Origin: JBAYIE01 sp965279165
GTDB lineage: Bacteria; Bacteroidota; Bacteroidia; UKL13-3
Reading direction: 5' to 3'
Length of the DNA stretch: 64,000 bases
Assembly (NCBI GenBank): GCA_965279165.1
Contig: OZ257140.1
Location: 2,666,001-2,730,000 of the forward strand
The notes under the pieces: generated by a model
What the model saw: the letters and a program-made list of their open reading frames with translations, nothing else
Told to the model about the DNA's origin: nothing
Databases searched by the model: none
In this document: in pieces, positions 63,359-64,000 of the stretch
Numbering within the stretch: the first letter of the stretch is position 1
How the letters are laid out: the number at the start of each line of letters is the position of its first letter
Made by a program: the position numbers and the translations under genes

Positions 63359-63913
63359 TTATACTATGTGATATAGTAGTTTATCCAATAGGGTTTCCGG
63401 CTCGTTAGCTACCAATAACATCTCTTTTTGTTTCGATTTAAGAAATCCTTCTTTTGTCATATGATTTAACAAACCAATTAGGTGATGGTAATAATTGTTG
63501 GTATTTAATAAACCACAAGGGAGTTGGTGAAAACCTACCTGTGTCCAGGTATATGCCTCAAACAATTCTTCCATGGTTCCGATTCCACCGGGCATTGCAA
63601 TTACGGCATCGGATAATTGAAACATTTTAGATTTGCGTTGGTGCATATCCGAAACCACAATTAATTCGGTTAATCCGTGGTGCGCTACTTCTCTTTCGAG
63701 TAAAAGTTTAGGAATTACGCCAATAATTTCACCTCCTAAGCGAATCATTTCATCCGCCATTATTCCCATTAAACCTATATTCCCTCCGCCATAAACAATA
63801 CCAATGCCTTTTTTATGTAACAATCGGGTAAGGGCTAAATCCGATTCTGTATAAACAGGATTAACTCCTTTTGCAGAACCACAATAGACTGCTATTCGCT
63901 TCACTCCTGGCAT
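63359..63913 (-). CDS. LOG-family protein (TIGR00730)
   Basis: 184 aa. RIAVYCGSAKGVNP, GIVYGGGNIGLMGIMADEMI and the catalytic signature MPGGIGTMEELFEAYTWTQVG define the LOG family, phosphoribohydrolases that release bases from nucleoside monophosphates, first known from cytokinin activation in plants. In non-plant bacteria the substrate is usually AMP-like. The start codon overlaps the stop of the upstream helicase gene by 13 bp. Confidence 0.92.
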   Translation of the reverse strand: MPGVKRIAVYCGSAKGVNPVYTESDLALTRLLHKKGIGIVYGGGNIGLMGIMADEMIRLGGEIIGVIPKLLLEREVAHHGLTELIVVSDMHQRKSKMFQLSDAVIAMPGGIGTMEELFEAYTWTQVGFHQLPCGLLNTNNYYHHLIGLLNHMTKEGFLKSKQKEMLLVANEPETLLDKLLYHIV

Positions 63914-64000
63914 ATTTTAAGTTTCGCAAATTTCAGAACCAACACTTTTTTGCCATTGGCATCAAAATTAATTTGCGCTTTGCGGTTATCTCCATTGCCT
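63901..64000 (-). CDS. UvrD/PcrA-like helicase, C-terminal fragment
   Basis: About 32 codons and a TGA stop, running off the window end. The peptide GNGDNRKAQINFDANGKKVLVLKFAKLKI matches the C-terminal tail of Bacteroidota UvrD/PcrA helicases (G-x-x-x-x-K-A-x-I-x-F...L-L-x-F-A-K-L). Overlaps the LOG gene start by 13 bp. Identification rests on this tail only. Confidence 0.7.
   Translation of the reverse strand, partial: GNGDNRKAQINFDANGKKVLVLKFAKLKICQE

Overview
The window is chromosomal DNA of an AT-rich member of the Bacteroidota. The evidence is the 16S gene, several large secreted proteins ending in type IX secretion (T9SS) sorting domains, families largely confined to the phylum (DUF3078, DUF4296, DUF4920, DUF3109), many Bacteroidota-type promoters (TTG about 19 nt before TAnnTTTG) and the near absence of Shine-Dalgarno sites. 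The 16S looks like an environmental Sphingobacteriales/Chitinophagales-type lineage, but I cannot name a genus from sequence alone. LpxB, KdsA and KdsD show a lipopolysaccharide outer membrane. No phage, IS transposase or CRISPR array is visible.

Layout. 1-16 kb: the tail of an MCE (MlaD-like) gene, RNase Z with a STAS protein, an SDR oxidoreductase and a secreted nuclease-like protein, then a co-directional run holding a PhnP-like hydrolase, an NFACT protein, two polytopic membrane proteins and a dolichol-phosphate-type glycosyltransferase, followed by trxB, uvrC and lpxB. 16-28 kb: nth, a queuosine-precursor transporter, a 1890-residue T9SS propeller protein with six 228-bp internal repeats, and gcvP. 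28-35 kb: ybaB and a roughly 1930-residue Tyr/Asn-rich beta-helix T9SS protein. 35-36 kb: one intact tRNA-Met surrounded by broken tRNA-Met copies that carry palindromic inserts. 36-43 kb: a GH25 lysozyme, surE, DUF3078, an LpoB/COG3014 lipoprotein pair and paaN. 43-48.5 kb: an rRNA operon (16S, tRNA-Ile, tRNA-Ala, a tRNA-Ala fragment with a palindrome, a third tRNA-like sequence, 23S, 5S) behind two or three tandem promoters. 48.7-64 kb: ccmC-ccmD-ccmE, yggS, small lipoproteins, a ferredoxin facing a LuxC-type reductase, a PIF1-like helicase, kdsA-kdsD-MFS with an upstream PIN toxin/antitoxin pair, a tandem-duplicated D-Ala-D-Ala-ligase-like protein, a TlpA-like thioredoxin, a LOG-family protein and the last codons of a UvrD/PcrA-like helicase.

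The most unusual signal is a family of short palindromes, consensus TCCCGATNNNTATCGGGA, plus the 16-mer TCCGCCAGCTGGCGGA, found only inside damaged tRNA copies. In both the tRNA-Met and the tRNA-Ala fragment the 18-mer replaces the same three T-loop nucleotides (58-60). Other inserts replace the D-loop and the anticodon-stem/variable-loop segment of tRNA-Met copies. A second recurring pattern is that four minus-strand genes (nth, the 1890-residue T9SS gene, gcvP, kdsA) run at their stop codon into degenerate tandem repeats that restate the stop-codon region.
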